Of a stretch of DNA of 16,825 nt, positions 1-5,939 are shown piece after piece. The stretch covers positions 1 through 16,825 of the forward strand of contig CAJUOO010000066.1 of assembly GCA_910588535.1 (NCBI GenBank), read 5' to 3'. The translations under genes were made by a program, and so were the position numbers. How positions within the stretch are numbered: the first letter of the stretch is position 1; every line of letters begins with the position of its first letter. Origin of the DNA: an uncultured Lachnospiraceae bacterium. Its GTDB lineage: Bacteria; Bacillota; Clostridia; Lachnospirales; Lachnospiraceae. The notes under the pieces are model-generated. The model searched no databases. It was not told where the DNA came from and worked only from the letters and a program-made list of their open reading frames with translations.

Positions 1-377
1 ATAAATACAAATAAGTGAAACATAAAATAGAGTTACAAATATATGAAGAATCACAATATATCTGAACGATTCAATAAAAGTAGTATAGCCCATCCGCTAT
101 TTTCCTCAAGGAACCTATTGAAAAACGTCGGTACTTAGCGAGGTAGTTCACGAGCTTAGTATCCGTTACGTTTTTCACTAAGCGAAAGCGGGGTGACGGA
201 GGAAAATAGCGGATGGGCTATATGGACCTTTTCCGAAAATGATAAAACAAAATTCATCCTGCAAGATATTATAAGATAGTGCTACGTGTATACAATATCT
301 TGTATAATTAAATCTTATTGCGACAGTCTCTTTGACTACATGAGATAATTATGATATAACATATTTGGGCGAGGCTA
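1..377. other. Gene-free left edge with one structured repeat
   Basis: I see no coding region here. The stretch holds copy 1 of the structured repeat (84-222) and, further right, an AT-rich inverted repeat CAAGATATT (262-270) / AATATCTTG (294-302). The inverted repeat lies downstream of the coiled-coil gene on the minus strand, but no U-tract follows it, so it is at best a weak terminator. Confidence 0.6.
84..222 (+). repeat. Structured repeat element, copy 1 (candidate RNA)
   Basis: Two perfectly complementary 24-nt arms (84-107 and 199-222) enclose a 91-nt core that recurs at 12424-12514 (minus) and 12849-12938 (plus). The arms start TATAGCCCATCC at the left and end GGATGGGCTATA at the right. 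Inside, GAAAAACGT (from 120) pairs with ACGTTTTTC, followed by CGG/CCG and TACTTAGC/GCTTAGTA, making a long hairpin. A second hairpin at 176-195 is closed by GC around a GAAA tetraloop. Similarity between copies continues outside the arms: an AATAA-type motif on the left (about 73-80) and TGGAC-CTTTTCCGAAAATG on the right (223-241). The orientation given is the one in which the loop is GNRA. No protein is encoded. I do not recognise a named family; it could be a non-coding RNA, a non-autonomous mobile element, or both. Confidence 0.85.
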
Positions 378-1007
378 TTAGATATAGCCAAGCACAGAGG
401 CGGCAATAACTGCCAATGTCAGCAAGGACAGCCAGATAGTAAATCCAAGAATTATTTTTATTGTTCGCATCTGCCTATTTTGCTGAGTCTCCATCTCGCT
501 GAGTTGATTGGATAGGGAGGATATTTTATCAAGGATGGTAGTATCTTTGATGGCAGATTTTAAGCCTTGAAGTTGTGAAGAGATAGTGTTATGCTTATCC
601 TCTAGCTGTGTCTTAAACTGATATTTTTCCTGCTCTGTCTGTTCAGAAATAAAATGTTTCAGTTCGTCAAACTTACTATTGACATCAGGAGGTTCAGGCA
701 GATTCTTAATTTCTTCAAGCACTTCTCTGATCTTAATATAAAGATTGTCTTGAGAAATGCAAATCTGTGAATTTAAGAGTGTATCCAATTCTTTTATCTG
801 TGCATCAAGATGATGCTCAGAATCCTTTAACTGAGTGGACAGATGTTCCTCTGTCTCTTTGAGCTGAGTATCTGAGAATTTCTTTTTTTCTTTTAGTGTC
901 TCAATAGAATCTATAAGCTTTTTGAGAAGCTGCCTGTCTGCAGGTGATAGCTCCAGCTTATCGGGAGTTTTAACCTTGTCTATAAATGACTCTACTAAAT
1001 TTGGCAT
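378..1007 (-). CDS. Coiled-coil protein with C-terminal membrane anchor
   Basis: The 209-residue protein has no family I recognise. Residues about 25-175 are strongly charged and rich in Lys, Glu, Gln and Leu with heptad-like spacing, consistent with a long coiled coil interrupted near residue 105 (LPEPPDV). Residues about 183-207 form one hydrophobic segment (IILGFTIWLSLLTLAVIAAS) ending almost at the C-terminus. There is no N-terminal signal peptide, so the predicted topology is a cytoplasmic coiled coil held by a C-terminal tail anchor. The start is supported by GGAGG six bases upstream of ATG. It stands alone, with structured non-coding DNA on both sides. A scaffold or membrane-organising role is possible, but nothing in the sequence proves one. 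Confidence 0.75.
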   Translation of the reverse strand: MPNLVESFIDKVKTPDKLELSPADRQLLKKLIDSIETLKEKKKFSDTQLKETEEHLSTQLKDSEHHLDAQIKELDTLLNSQICISQDNLYIKIREVLEEIKNLPEPPDVNSKFDELKHFISEQTEQEKYQFKTQLEDKHNTISSQLQGLKSAIKDTTILDKISSLSNQLSEMETQQNRQMRTIKIILGFTIWLSLLTLAVIAASVLGYI

Positions 1008-1377
1008 TTGTATCCTCCATAGGACTATTTACAATAAGTTAATAGCTCATTCATATTTTGTACATATTTTGCTGTTATATTATAAACATGTTAGACAATT
1101 TATACAAAAGATATTAATAAGATTATTTCATATACAATTTTTTCATAATAGCCTCGGCAGCAAGCTGCCGAGGCACTCCTCTTTTATGCGCCGGGATATG
1201 CAAGGAAATTAACAACAATAGCTGTATGCACTCCACGCGGCGAGTAGGGGAAGGAGTCGTTCCTCTACTCAGTTGTGCATATTTGTGTATAATAAAAGAA
1301 TAAAAGTGATGTGGCAAGGATTCAGACAGCCTAATCTGAACGACTTTGGCTGCCTGAATCATAGCATTTCATTCACT
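1008..1377. other. Gene-free tract with three hairpins
   Basis: I see no convincing gene in these 370 bases. They contain three inverted repeats. The first is a perfect GC-rich hairpin at 1151-1174 (GCCTCGGCAG / CTGCCGAGGC). The second is a compound stem around 1229-1282, in which TATGCA/TGCATA encloses GAGTAGGGGAA/TTCCTCTACTC. The third is a 12-13 bp hairpin at 1319-1360 (GATTCAG-ACAGCC / GGCTG-C-CTGAATC), just past the alarmone synthetase stop. None has a clear U-tract, so they are not classical intrinsic terminators, although the last could stabilise the 3' end of that mRNA. Confidence 0.55.
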
Positions 1378-2010
1378 TTAGTGGATTCTACATTCTTGTA
1401 TGGACTCGTTTAAGGACAGCATGCGGGCATCTAACATCTCCACAATATCAGCACATTCCTTGAGATCTGTTCTGATATGCTCCGGTGCATTGCCTTCAAA
1501 TTTGTAATAGATTTTATGTTCTAAGCTTGCCCAGAAATCCATCGCGATTGTTCGTATTTGAATCTCCACCTTTGTCTCCACGGGTCCGTCCGACAGATAG
1601 ATTGGCACAGATACTACAAGATGATAGCTCTTGTAACCGTTTGGCTTAGGTGTAGCGATGTAATCTTTTATTTGCAGCACACGCACATCGCTCTGATTGC
1701 TGATCATCTCCGCGATCGTATAAATGTCCGAGGTAAAAGAGCAGATAATACGAATCCCGGCGATATCGCTTAGATGTTGCACCATGCTGTCGATATTAAC
1801 CTCATGTCCGTTGCGTTTTAGCTTTTTGACAATGCTTTCAGCGGATTTAATTCGAGATTTTACATGTTCGATCGGATTATAATTATGCACATGAAGAAAT
1901 TCGTCATTCAGTATTTCGATTTTAGTATTAATCTCTTTTAATGCAGCATTATACAAGAACATCATAGTCTGCCATGTGTCCACCTCAGCGAACCTCTCTG
2001 GTTTCTCCAT
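1378..2010 (-). CDS. Small alarmone synthetase (RelA/SpoT-domain GTP pyrophosphokinase)
   Basis: This 210-residue protein matches the single-domain RelQ/YjbM class in length and motifs. Such enzymes move pyrophosphate from ATP to GDP or GTP and make (p)ppGpp in the cytoplasm. Visible motifs are the basic nucleotide-binding helix RIKSAESIVKKL (53-64), DIAGIRIICSF (82-92) with the metal-binding Asp82, KDYI (115-118), PKPNGYKSYH (121-130, the G-loop and substrate Tyr/His region), EIQIRT (149-154, catalytic Glu) and DFWASLEHKIYY (158-169). There is no HD hydrolase domain and no TGS or ACT domain, so it should synthesise only and be controlled by expression or allostery. Start: GGGAGTG eight bases upstream of ATG. 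An extended -10 (TGCTATACT) lies about 65 bases upstream. It is transcribed alone. relQ would be a fair name, but I leave the symbol open because relP-type enzymes share these motifs. Confidence 0.92.
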   Translation of the reverse strand: MEKPERFAEVDTWQTMMFLYNAALKEINTKIEILNDEFLHVHNYNPIEHVKSRIKSAESIVKKLKRNGHEVNIDSMVQHLSDIAGIRIICSFTSDIYTIAEMISNQSDVRVLQIKDYIATPKPNGYKSYHLVVSVPIYLSDGPVETKVEIQIRTIAMDFWASLEHKIYYKFEGNAPEHIRTDLKECADIVEMLDARMLSLNESIQECRIH

Positions 2011-2071
2011 TTCAATAACACTCCCTTTTCCCCAAATATCCTCTCTGATAAAGAAGTACCTCCTTATTTAT

Positions 2072-2080
2072 AGTATAGCA
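2072..2080 (-). promoter_or_regulatory. Extended -10 promoter for the alarmone synthetase
   Basis: On the minus strand TGCTATACT gives an extended -10 (TATACT at 2072-2077). The -35 region is weak (TCGCCA at 16-bp spacing), as is common with extended -10 promoters. An AAGGAGG sequence lies just downstream in the leader with no start codon near it. Confidence 0.5.
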
Positions 2081-2151
2081 TATTTTATTAAATTGGCGAG
2101 AAATTTTTATCAAAAATATGCATAAATATTATATTCATATGTCGTAATAAA

Positions 2152-2763
2152 TCAACATGGCCGACAACAGCAGCCACAAAACAGATTCCATAGCATCAGC
2201 CTGTAGCAGCAGTCTCCAAAATTTATAACCGGGTATCCATAACCTTCACCCATATGGCGATACCATTGGCCTCCTGACTCAAGCTGTTGTAGAAAAACAG
2301 CATATTCTCGGTTAGATGGTTCCATTCTCGTTGCCGCTCTCGCATGATCGAGAGCTAGAATATTGTTTCCAGCACCCGCGTTTGCAATTCCGCTTAAGTA
2401 ATACCATCTGGCAGTTCTTTCTTCTATGTTGGACAGGACATGAAGAGCCTCTTTATAATAGCCAGAGCGAATATAATTATAGGCAGCCTGAAGCTCCACT
2501 GGTCCATCTGTACTTTGCTTATAATTGCCAAAGCCTCCAGTTTGATAGGAGCCTGAGGAAGTTTTACCTCGTTCCCGCATATCCATAATTTGTGTGTAAG
2601 CCTGCTGAATTTCTTTGAATTTTGCCTCTGCCTTGTCTCGATCTGGATTGTTGACGTTGGCGTCAGGATGGTAGATGCGGCTTAATTTTCGGTATTGTTT
2701 TTTTATTTCATCGCTTGATGCATCTCTTGACACGCCAAGCACCTTATAAGGATCGGCAATCAT
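2152..2763 (-). CDS. J-domain protein with TPR-like region and Cys-rich tail
   Basis: The 203-residue protein begins with a J domain (about 1-62) carrying the HPD motif at 32-34 (YHPDAN), which in this family stimulates the ATPase of a DnaK-type Hsp70. It lacks the zinc-finger and substrate-binding domains of true DnaJ. After a Gly/Ser/Tyr linker (about 66-86), residues about 88-162 look like two or three TPR-like helical repeats. The C-terminus holds seven cysteines in 19 residues (CCYRLMLWNLFCGCCCRPC), also hydrophobic, so it may bind metal, be lipidated or sit on the membrane. The ATG overlaps the TAA of the DUF5685 gene by one base (TAATG), and the nearest GGAG is about 14 bases away, which implies translational coupling. 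It is probably a specialised co-chaperone for its neighbour. Confidence 0.85.
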   Translation of the reverse strand: MIADPYKVLGVSRDASSDEIKKQYRKLSRIYHPDANVNNPDRDKAEAKFKEIQQAYTQIMDMRERGKTSSGSYQTGGFGNYKQSTDGPVELQAAYNYIRSGYYKEALHVLSNIEERTARWYYLSGIANAGAGNNILALDHARAATRMEPSNREYAVFLQQLESGGQWYRHMGEGYGYPVINFGDCCYRLMLWNLFCGCCCRPC

Positions 2764-3608
2764 TATTTTTTGCTATGCTCCTTTATGTTCTGTAGTTTAG
2801 TTTTTGTCCCCTCATATCGCGCCCATATGCCAGAGTATAGAATATTGCGCAGAATATCGGCATCTTCCAGCACAGGAAGACATTCAAATTCCCGTGCACA
2901 TTCTGCAGCCATCATGGTTAAAATATCCTTTACCATCTCGGCAAAGTTGGGGGAGCTTTCATAATAGATAAGAGGATTATAATTCCCGTTTCTTTTATCT
3001 TTATGCAGATCTTCCCAAGCATCACATAAATAGATAAATTTCCCAAGATAGAAGCCTAACTTATATAAGCCTTCTGCCCACTCATCTTCCTTAAACGCAA
3101 AGATTTTCCCAAGCATTTCACCTGTGTAGCCGGCGGCGGTGTCAAGATCTTTTATATTATTCTGTTCGCAGGTAAGAAGCTTTTGCATATATTGTGTCAG
3201 GGCAGCTCCCTGTGCAGGATATTCTGCAGCTATTTTATTACAGGAGTTTTTTAATATCTTTGTCATAGCGAGAGAGGATAGTTTCTTTTCATCGGTCCAA
3301 TCGTCTTTTAGATTATAGTAGGAAAGAAGGACATCCATATCCGCCGCATATTGTGTATATTCATTGGAGAGGCAGGGGAGCTTTTTTACCGGATGAAGGG
3401 GGCAGCGAAACTGTGCTTGTATGGTCTCAGGTTCGTACAGTCCGGTCAGAAGAATAACCAGAAAGGTCATATCATAAGTTAGAGTCAGTCTTGAAAGCTC
3501 TCCGTGGCGCTTGGAGAGCTCCCGGCATAAGCCACAGTAGTAGGCATGATATCGGTTATAATCTTTTATCTTTAATTCATCCTTGTGAATGGTTATATAT
3601 CCAAACAT
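2763..3608 (-). CDS. DUF5685-family protein
   Basis: This 281-residue, largely helical protein matches the DUF5685 family by its MFGYI start, the YYCGLC motif (C25, C28) and the motif LCDAWEDLHKDKRNGNYNPL at 194-213. C69, H72 and C79 might complete a metal site. The Asp-rich DAWED...D...NGNYNPL recalls the second Asp-rich motif of trans-prenyl synthases and suggests an all-helical, metal-binding fold, but this is a resemblance only and no reaction is known to me. It lies between the zinc-ribbon membrane protein (6-base gap) and the J-domain gene (1-base overlap), so the three form one operon. The ribosome site is weak (GAGCTGAGC), consistent with coupling. The family is commonly found beside a J-domain gene, as here. 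Confidence 0.8.
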   Translation of the reverse strand: MFGYITIHKDELKIKDYNRYHAYYCGLCRELSKRHGELSRLTLTYDMTFLVILLTGLYEPETIQAQFRCPLHPVKKLPCLSNEYTQYAADMDVLLSYYNLKDDWTDEKKLSSLAMTKILKNSCNKIAAEYPAQGAALTQYMQKLLTCEQNNIKDLDTAAGYTGEMLGKIFAFKEDEWAEGLYKLGFYLGKFIYLCDAWEDLHKDKRNGNYNPLIYYESSPNFAEMVKDILTMMAAECAREFECLPVLEDADILRNILYSGIWARYEGTKTKLQNIKEHSKK

Positions 3609-3614
3609 GACAGC

Positions 3615-4010
3615 TCAGCTCTTTTTTATAAATTCGGTTCTACATTTGGGGCAGGAAATGCTAATCTTTCCTTTTCCGCGCGGAATCCGTATTTTCTGTT
3701 TGCAGGAAGGACAACGGTAAATATGATAGGTCTTAAGTTGAGAAAGGTACTGCTTTTTGGAGCGGAAAAAGCTAGATACTTTGTTGGAATATTTAAGATA
3801 TTTCATATTTTCAGCATAGCGGCGGCTGTGATTTTTTGACAGCATCCGATAATAGCTGAGAACAATAAGCAAAATAGCTAACAGGTTACATACAGGGCTG
3901 CGGAACAGCATAGAGATCACCATACATATGACAGCAGCGAAAAGCAAGAATTGTCCAAACTGATCAGCGCCATAACGACCCACCATAAAGTGTTGTAATT
4001 TTTCTCTCAT
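3615..4010 (-). CDS. Small membrane protein with C-terminal zinc ribbon
   Basis: Two hydrophobic segments (about 21-36 and 39-55) are followed by a basic helix and a zinc ribbon built from C100-x2-C103 and C120-x2-C123 (CPSC ... CPKC). The ribbon should be cytoplasmic. I take ATG at 4008-4010 as the start, with GGGGA five bases upstream, giving 131 residues. The frame stays open to 4241, but that extension overlaps the end of the flavodoxin gene, has no ribosome site and is compositionally odd, so I read it as a leader. It is the first gene of the operon with DUF5685 and the J-domain protein. The combination of membrane anchor, zinc ribbon and co-chaperone suggests a small membrane-linked quality-control or assembly module, which is an inference. 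Confidence 0.75.
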   Translation of the reverse strand: MREKLQHFMVGRYGADQFGQFLLFAAVICMVISMLFRSPVCNLLAILLIVLSYYRMLSKNHSRRYAENMKYLKYSNKVSSFFRSKKQYLSQLKTYHIYRCPSCKQKIRIPRGKGKISISCPKCRTEFIKKS

Positions 4011-4224
4011 AAAAATCCCCTTTTCTGCGCTGCTTTTGCGCATAAAGCAATTTGTGTCTAGCAACGCACAGGCACAAGCTTTATTCCCGCGAAAAACGAG
4101 CCAAGTGACTGTTTGTAGACATGTGGCGACTGCCGCGAGAGTCATATCCCCGAATCCTTTGGAGAGCTGTAAGTGTAATGTTCCATTACTTGCATCGGGG
4201 TCTTTGACTTTTTCAAGCGGGTGG
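4011..4224 (-). promoter_or_regulatory. Long structured leader before the zinc-ribbon operon
   Basis: The 214 bases between the flavodoxin stop and the zinc-ribbon start are clearly less AT-rich than other gaps. Read on the minus strand, CCCCGA (4195-4200) can pair with TCGGGG about 40 bases on, enclosing AAGTAATG-GAA-CATTACACTT. Nearer the gene, TGCGTTGCT pairs with AGCAGCGCA (one G-U), placing a hairpin directly before the GGGGA ribosome site; a competing TTGTG/CACAA pair overlaps it. Both strands are open over much of the tract, which may reflect a conserved non-coding sequence rather than a gene. It could be a regulatory leader or a dispersed repeat. I do not recognise a riboswitch class. 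Confidence 0.4.
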
Positions 4225-4749
4225 CTAGGTGTAAGAGACAATTTTTAGCATGGCCTCTTCCACAAATTTTCTCGCAAGTGCATAATCCTCTTCATTTGGA
4301 TGTAGCAGAGCAGCGTCAAAGTTGCGCAGCATCTGTCTGGCAAGACCATCATGATTGCCGTGTTCTAGAAGCTCCTGATATTTGTTGCGGATGTGCATTG
4401 GCATCTTGCCTTGACATAGAAAGGCTCCTAGATAAATATTATCGTCAGGTATAAAGGCACTGACTTGTTTTTCAATTCTCTCATAGTAGGCAGGATCATG
4501 CCCCATACCGCAGGTCCCGAATAGTGCGATATTTTTACCATGAAGCTCCGATAGATAATCAAGAACCTCAAAGCTGCATGTTCCGCGATTTGTCCAGAAG
4601 CCAATAAAATAAGTTTCCGCCAAATCGAGCGAGATATCTTTATTAAGTCGCTGTATCTCCTTATCTTTATTTGGAATTGCTTCATAAATCGCCATGGCCA
4701 GCTTTTCTGTGTTTCCTGTTTGACTGACAAAAAGCACCTCAAATTGCAT
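4225..4749 (-). CDS. Flavodoxin-family protein
   Basis: The 174-residue protein has a flavodoxin-like fold. The FMN phosphate loop is SQTGNTEKLA at 9-18, followed by alternating beta/alpha segments; the GFWTNRGTC and FGTCGMGHDP regions would form the loops that flank the isoalloxazine ring. It should carry FMN and move electrons between cytoplasmic partners at low potential. This short, single-domain form resembles the group that includes BilS of the bilirubin reductase locus, but no bilR or bilQ gene is in view, so I do not use that name. Start: GAGGGTG about eight bases upstream of ATG. A 10-bp hairpin (4776-4800) lies in its 5' region. It is followed by a 214-base leader to the next gene and is probably its own unit. 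Confidence 0.82.
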   Translation of the reverse strand: MQFEVLFVSQTGNTEKLAMAIYEAIPNKDKEIQRLNKDISLDLAETYFIGFWTNRGTCSFEVLDYLSELHGKNIALFGTCGMGHDPAYYERIEKQVSAFIPDDNIYLGAFLCQGKMPMHIRNKYQELLEHGNHDGLARQMLRNFDAALLHPNEEDYALARKFVEEAMLKIVSYT

Positions 4750-4775
4750 ATCCTATCACCCTCTATACTAAGAGT

Positions 4776-4800
4776 CAAAGCGGATGGAATATCCGCTTTG
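4776..4800. other. 10-bp perfect hairpin upstream of the flavodoxin gene
   Basis: CAAAGCGGAT (4776-4785) and ATCCGCTTTG (4791-4800) form a perfect stem around GGAAT. No T-run follows on either strand, so it is not a standard terminator. It may mark a processed mRNA end or lie in the 5' leader of the flavodoxin gene. Confidence 0.5.
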
Positions 4801-4810
4801 CTGCTTGTTC

Positions 4811-4919
4811 ACGACCTTATAGCTGCTACAGCTTTTCAGCAGGAAGTGTATATCCTCTTTCACTGAAGCAAGAAATCTAAGTTTGCCAAAGCAAAGGATT
4901 TCTTGATAAGGTCAGAAAA
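4811..4919. other. Foldable intergenic block, branched inverted repeats
   Basis: GACCTTAT at the left end (about 4813) pairs with ATAAGGTC at the right end (about 4911). Nested between them are CTGCT/AGCAG, AGTG/CACT and AAGAAATC/GATTTCTT, the last enclosing TTTGC-CAAA-GCAAA. The nested order allows a branched fold. It sits between the S1-protein stop (5014) and the flavodoxin gene. It may be a small RNA, a dispersed repeat or an mRNA end structure. I see no protein in it. Confidence 0.4.
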
Positions 4920-5013
4920 TGGAATCTATGGTTCACCTATAATCTTAGCCTCTATGAGGGAAATAGTCAAATTAACAATTCATATTGTTTATAAAATTTG
5001 TGTGAAAAGCAGA

Positions 5014-5733
5014 TTATAACTTGATATTTTTCAGCAATGCGCCAAGTCCGGTTCCCACTGCCTCAGAGCGAGGGAGCTCATAATCTAATTCTTCCTTTGC
5101 TTCCTCTGCTACGTCGAGAAGAGCTTTCATGCTAAGGCTGATCTTGCCATTCTCTGTTGAGATTATCTTTGCCTTGACCTTTTGTCCTACAGAGAGGACG
5201 ACAGAAGGTGATTTAATTCTCTTCTCTGATATCTGGGAGATGTGGACTAAGCCGGATACTCCGTTGTCCAGCGCAACAAAAGCACCATAAGGCTTGATGG
5301 ATTCCACGACACCCTCCACAACACTTCCTACTTCAATAGAAGCGACCTTATCCTGCTTCTCTTTTGCCAACTTTTCCATGGCAGGCTCCTTTGCCGAGAG
5401 CACAAGTCTCTTTTCTTCCTCATCAGCGGTGATAATCACAGCGTCTACGGTTTTATTCAGCCATGGCTCAGTATCCTCCACATAGGAGACATCCAGCTTA
5501 GATGCAGGGATAAAGCCGCGCACACCCTCCACATAGACGATAACACCTTTGTTGACAATGCCGCCGATCTTAACAGGAAGAACCGTTTTCTGTTCCATAT
5601 ATTCGCGCAAGGTGTTCCATGCAAGAAGCTCCGGGTCGTCCTTATCCTCTCTGCCTCGGCGGATCTGCTTAAAAGAAGCCTCCAGCTCCTCTTTGTAGTC
5701 CTCCATAGATTCCATCTTAATATCTTCGCTCAT
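5014..5733 (-). CDS. Two-domain S1 RNA-binding protein
   Basis: Counting from the chosen start (239 residues), two S1 OB-fold domains are visible at about 51-116 and 133-205. The second is the more canonical (GSVVEGVVESIKPYGAFVAL ... GLVHISQIS ... KISLSM). Such proteins bind single-stranded RNA in the cytoplasm and resemble ribosomal protein S1-like or IreB-adjacent S1 proteins of Firmicutes, although four or more repeats would be expected of a full S1. The frame opens at 5766, but GGAGG sits only two bases before one ATG (5734-5736) and five before the next (5731-5733), so I choose MSEDIK. No ribosome site precedes 5766. The promoter at 5788-5816 fits a single-gene unit divergent from the pyrophosphatase. 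Confidence 0.87.
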   Translation of the reverse strand: MSEDIKMESMEDYKEELEASFKQIRRGREDKDDPELLAWNTLREYMEQKTVLPVKIGGIVNKGVIVYVEGVRGFIPASKLDVSYVEDTEPWLNKTVDAVIITADEEEKRLVLSAKEPAMEKLAKEKQDKVASIEVGSVVEGVVESIKPYGAFVALDNGVSGLVHISQISEKRIKSPSVVLSVGQKVKAKIISTENGKISLSMKALLDVAEEAKEELDYELPRSEAVGTGLGALLKNIKL

Positions 5734-5787
5734 CATTTCCTCCAATCCTGCCGCAAAATACGGCATTTAGTTGTTTTTCTAATCTAG

Positions 5788-5816
5788 AGTATAGCATAAG
5801 AATGATAAAATTTCAA
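5788..5816 (-). promoter_or_regulatory. Sigma-A promoter for the S1-domain gene
   Basis: On the minus strand, TTGAAA (5811-5816) and TATACT (5788-5793) are separated by exactly 17 bases. The -10 is extended by TGC. This is a strong vegetative promoter, with a start expected near 5781. Confidence 0.8.
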
Positions 5817-5823
5817 AAAAATC

Positions 5824-5852
5824 TTGTAAACTTAAGGAAAATACCATATTAT
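5824..5852 (+). promoter_or_regulatory. Sigma-A promoter for the pyrophosphatase gene
   Basis: TTGTAA (5824-5829) and TATTAT (5847-5852) are 17 bases apart. The leader to the ATG is about 80 bases. It points away from the S1 promoter, and the two -35 boxes are only seven bases apart, so the genes may affect each other's initiation. Confidence 0.65.
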
Positions 5853-5939
5853 CTTAATATAGACGTTACAGTTGGCTCAAATAAGGAAATAATAAGTTGT
5901 GGTTGAAAGAACAATAATACGGAGGAGAGGAGCTTGCTT

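Noticed and set aside
84..222. Repeats as a CRISPR array
   Set aside because: Only single, widely separated copies exist, in both orientations, with no regularly spaced repeats or cas genes.
84..222. Structured repeat as a retron, group II intron or T-box
   Set aside because: No reverse transcriptase gene is near, no intron domain V or EBS/IBS pattern is seen, and no T-box specifier or downstream aminoacyl-tRNA gene is present.
4011..4241. 77-residue N-terminal extension of the zinc-ribbon protein
   Set aside because: It overlaps the flavodoxin stop, has no ribosome site, has unlikely composition, and a good GGGGA-ATG lies at 4010.
4225..4749. Naming the flavodoxin bilS
   Set aside because: No bilirubin reductase gene is nearby, and the motifs fit many short flavodoxins.
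4776..4800. Hairpin AGCGGATGG...ATCCGCT as a fourth copy of the repeat
   Set aside because: It shares only a short word with the copy 1 arm and has none of the core.
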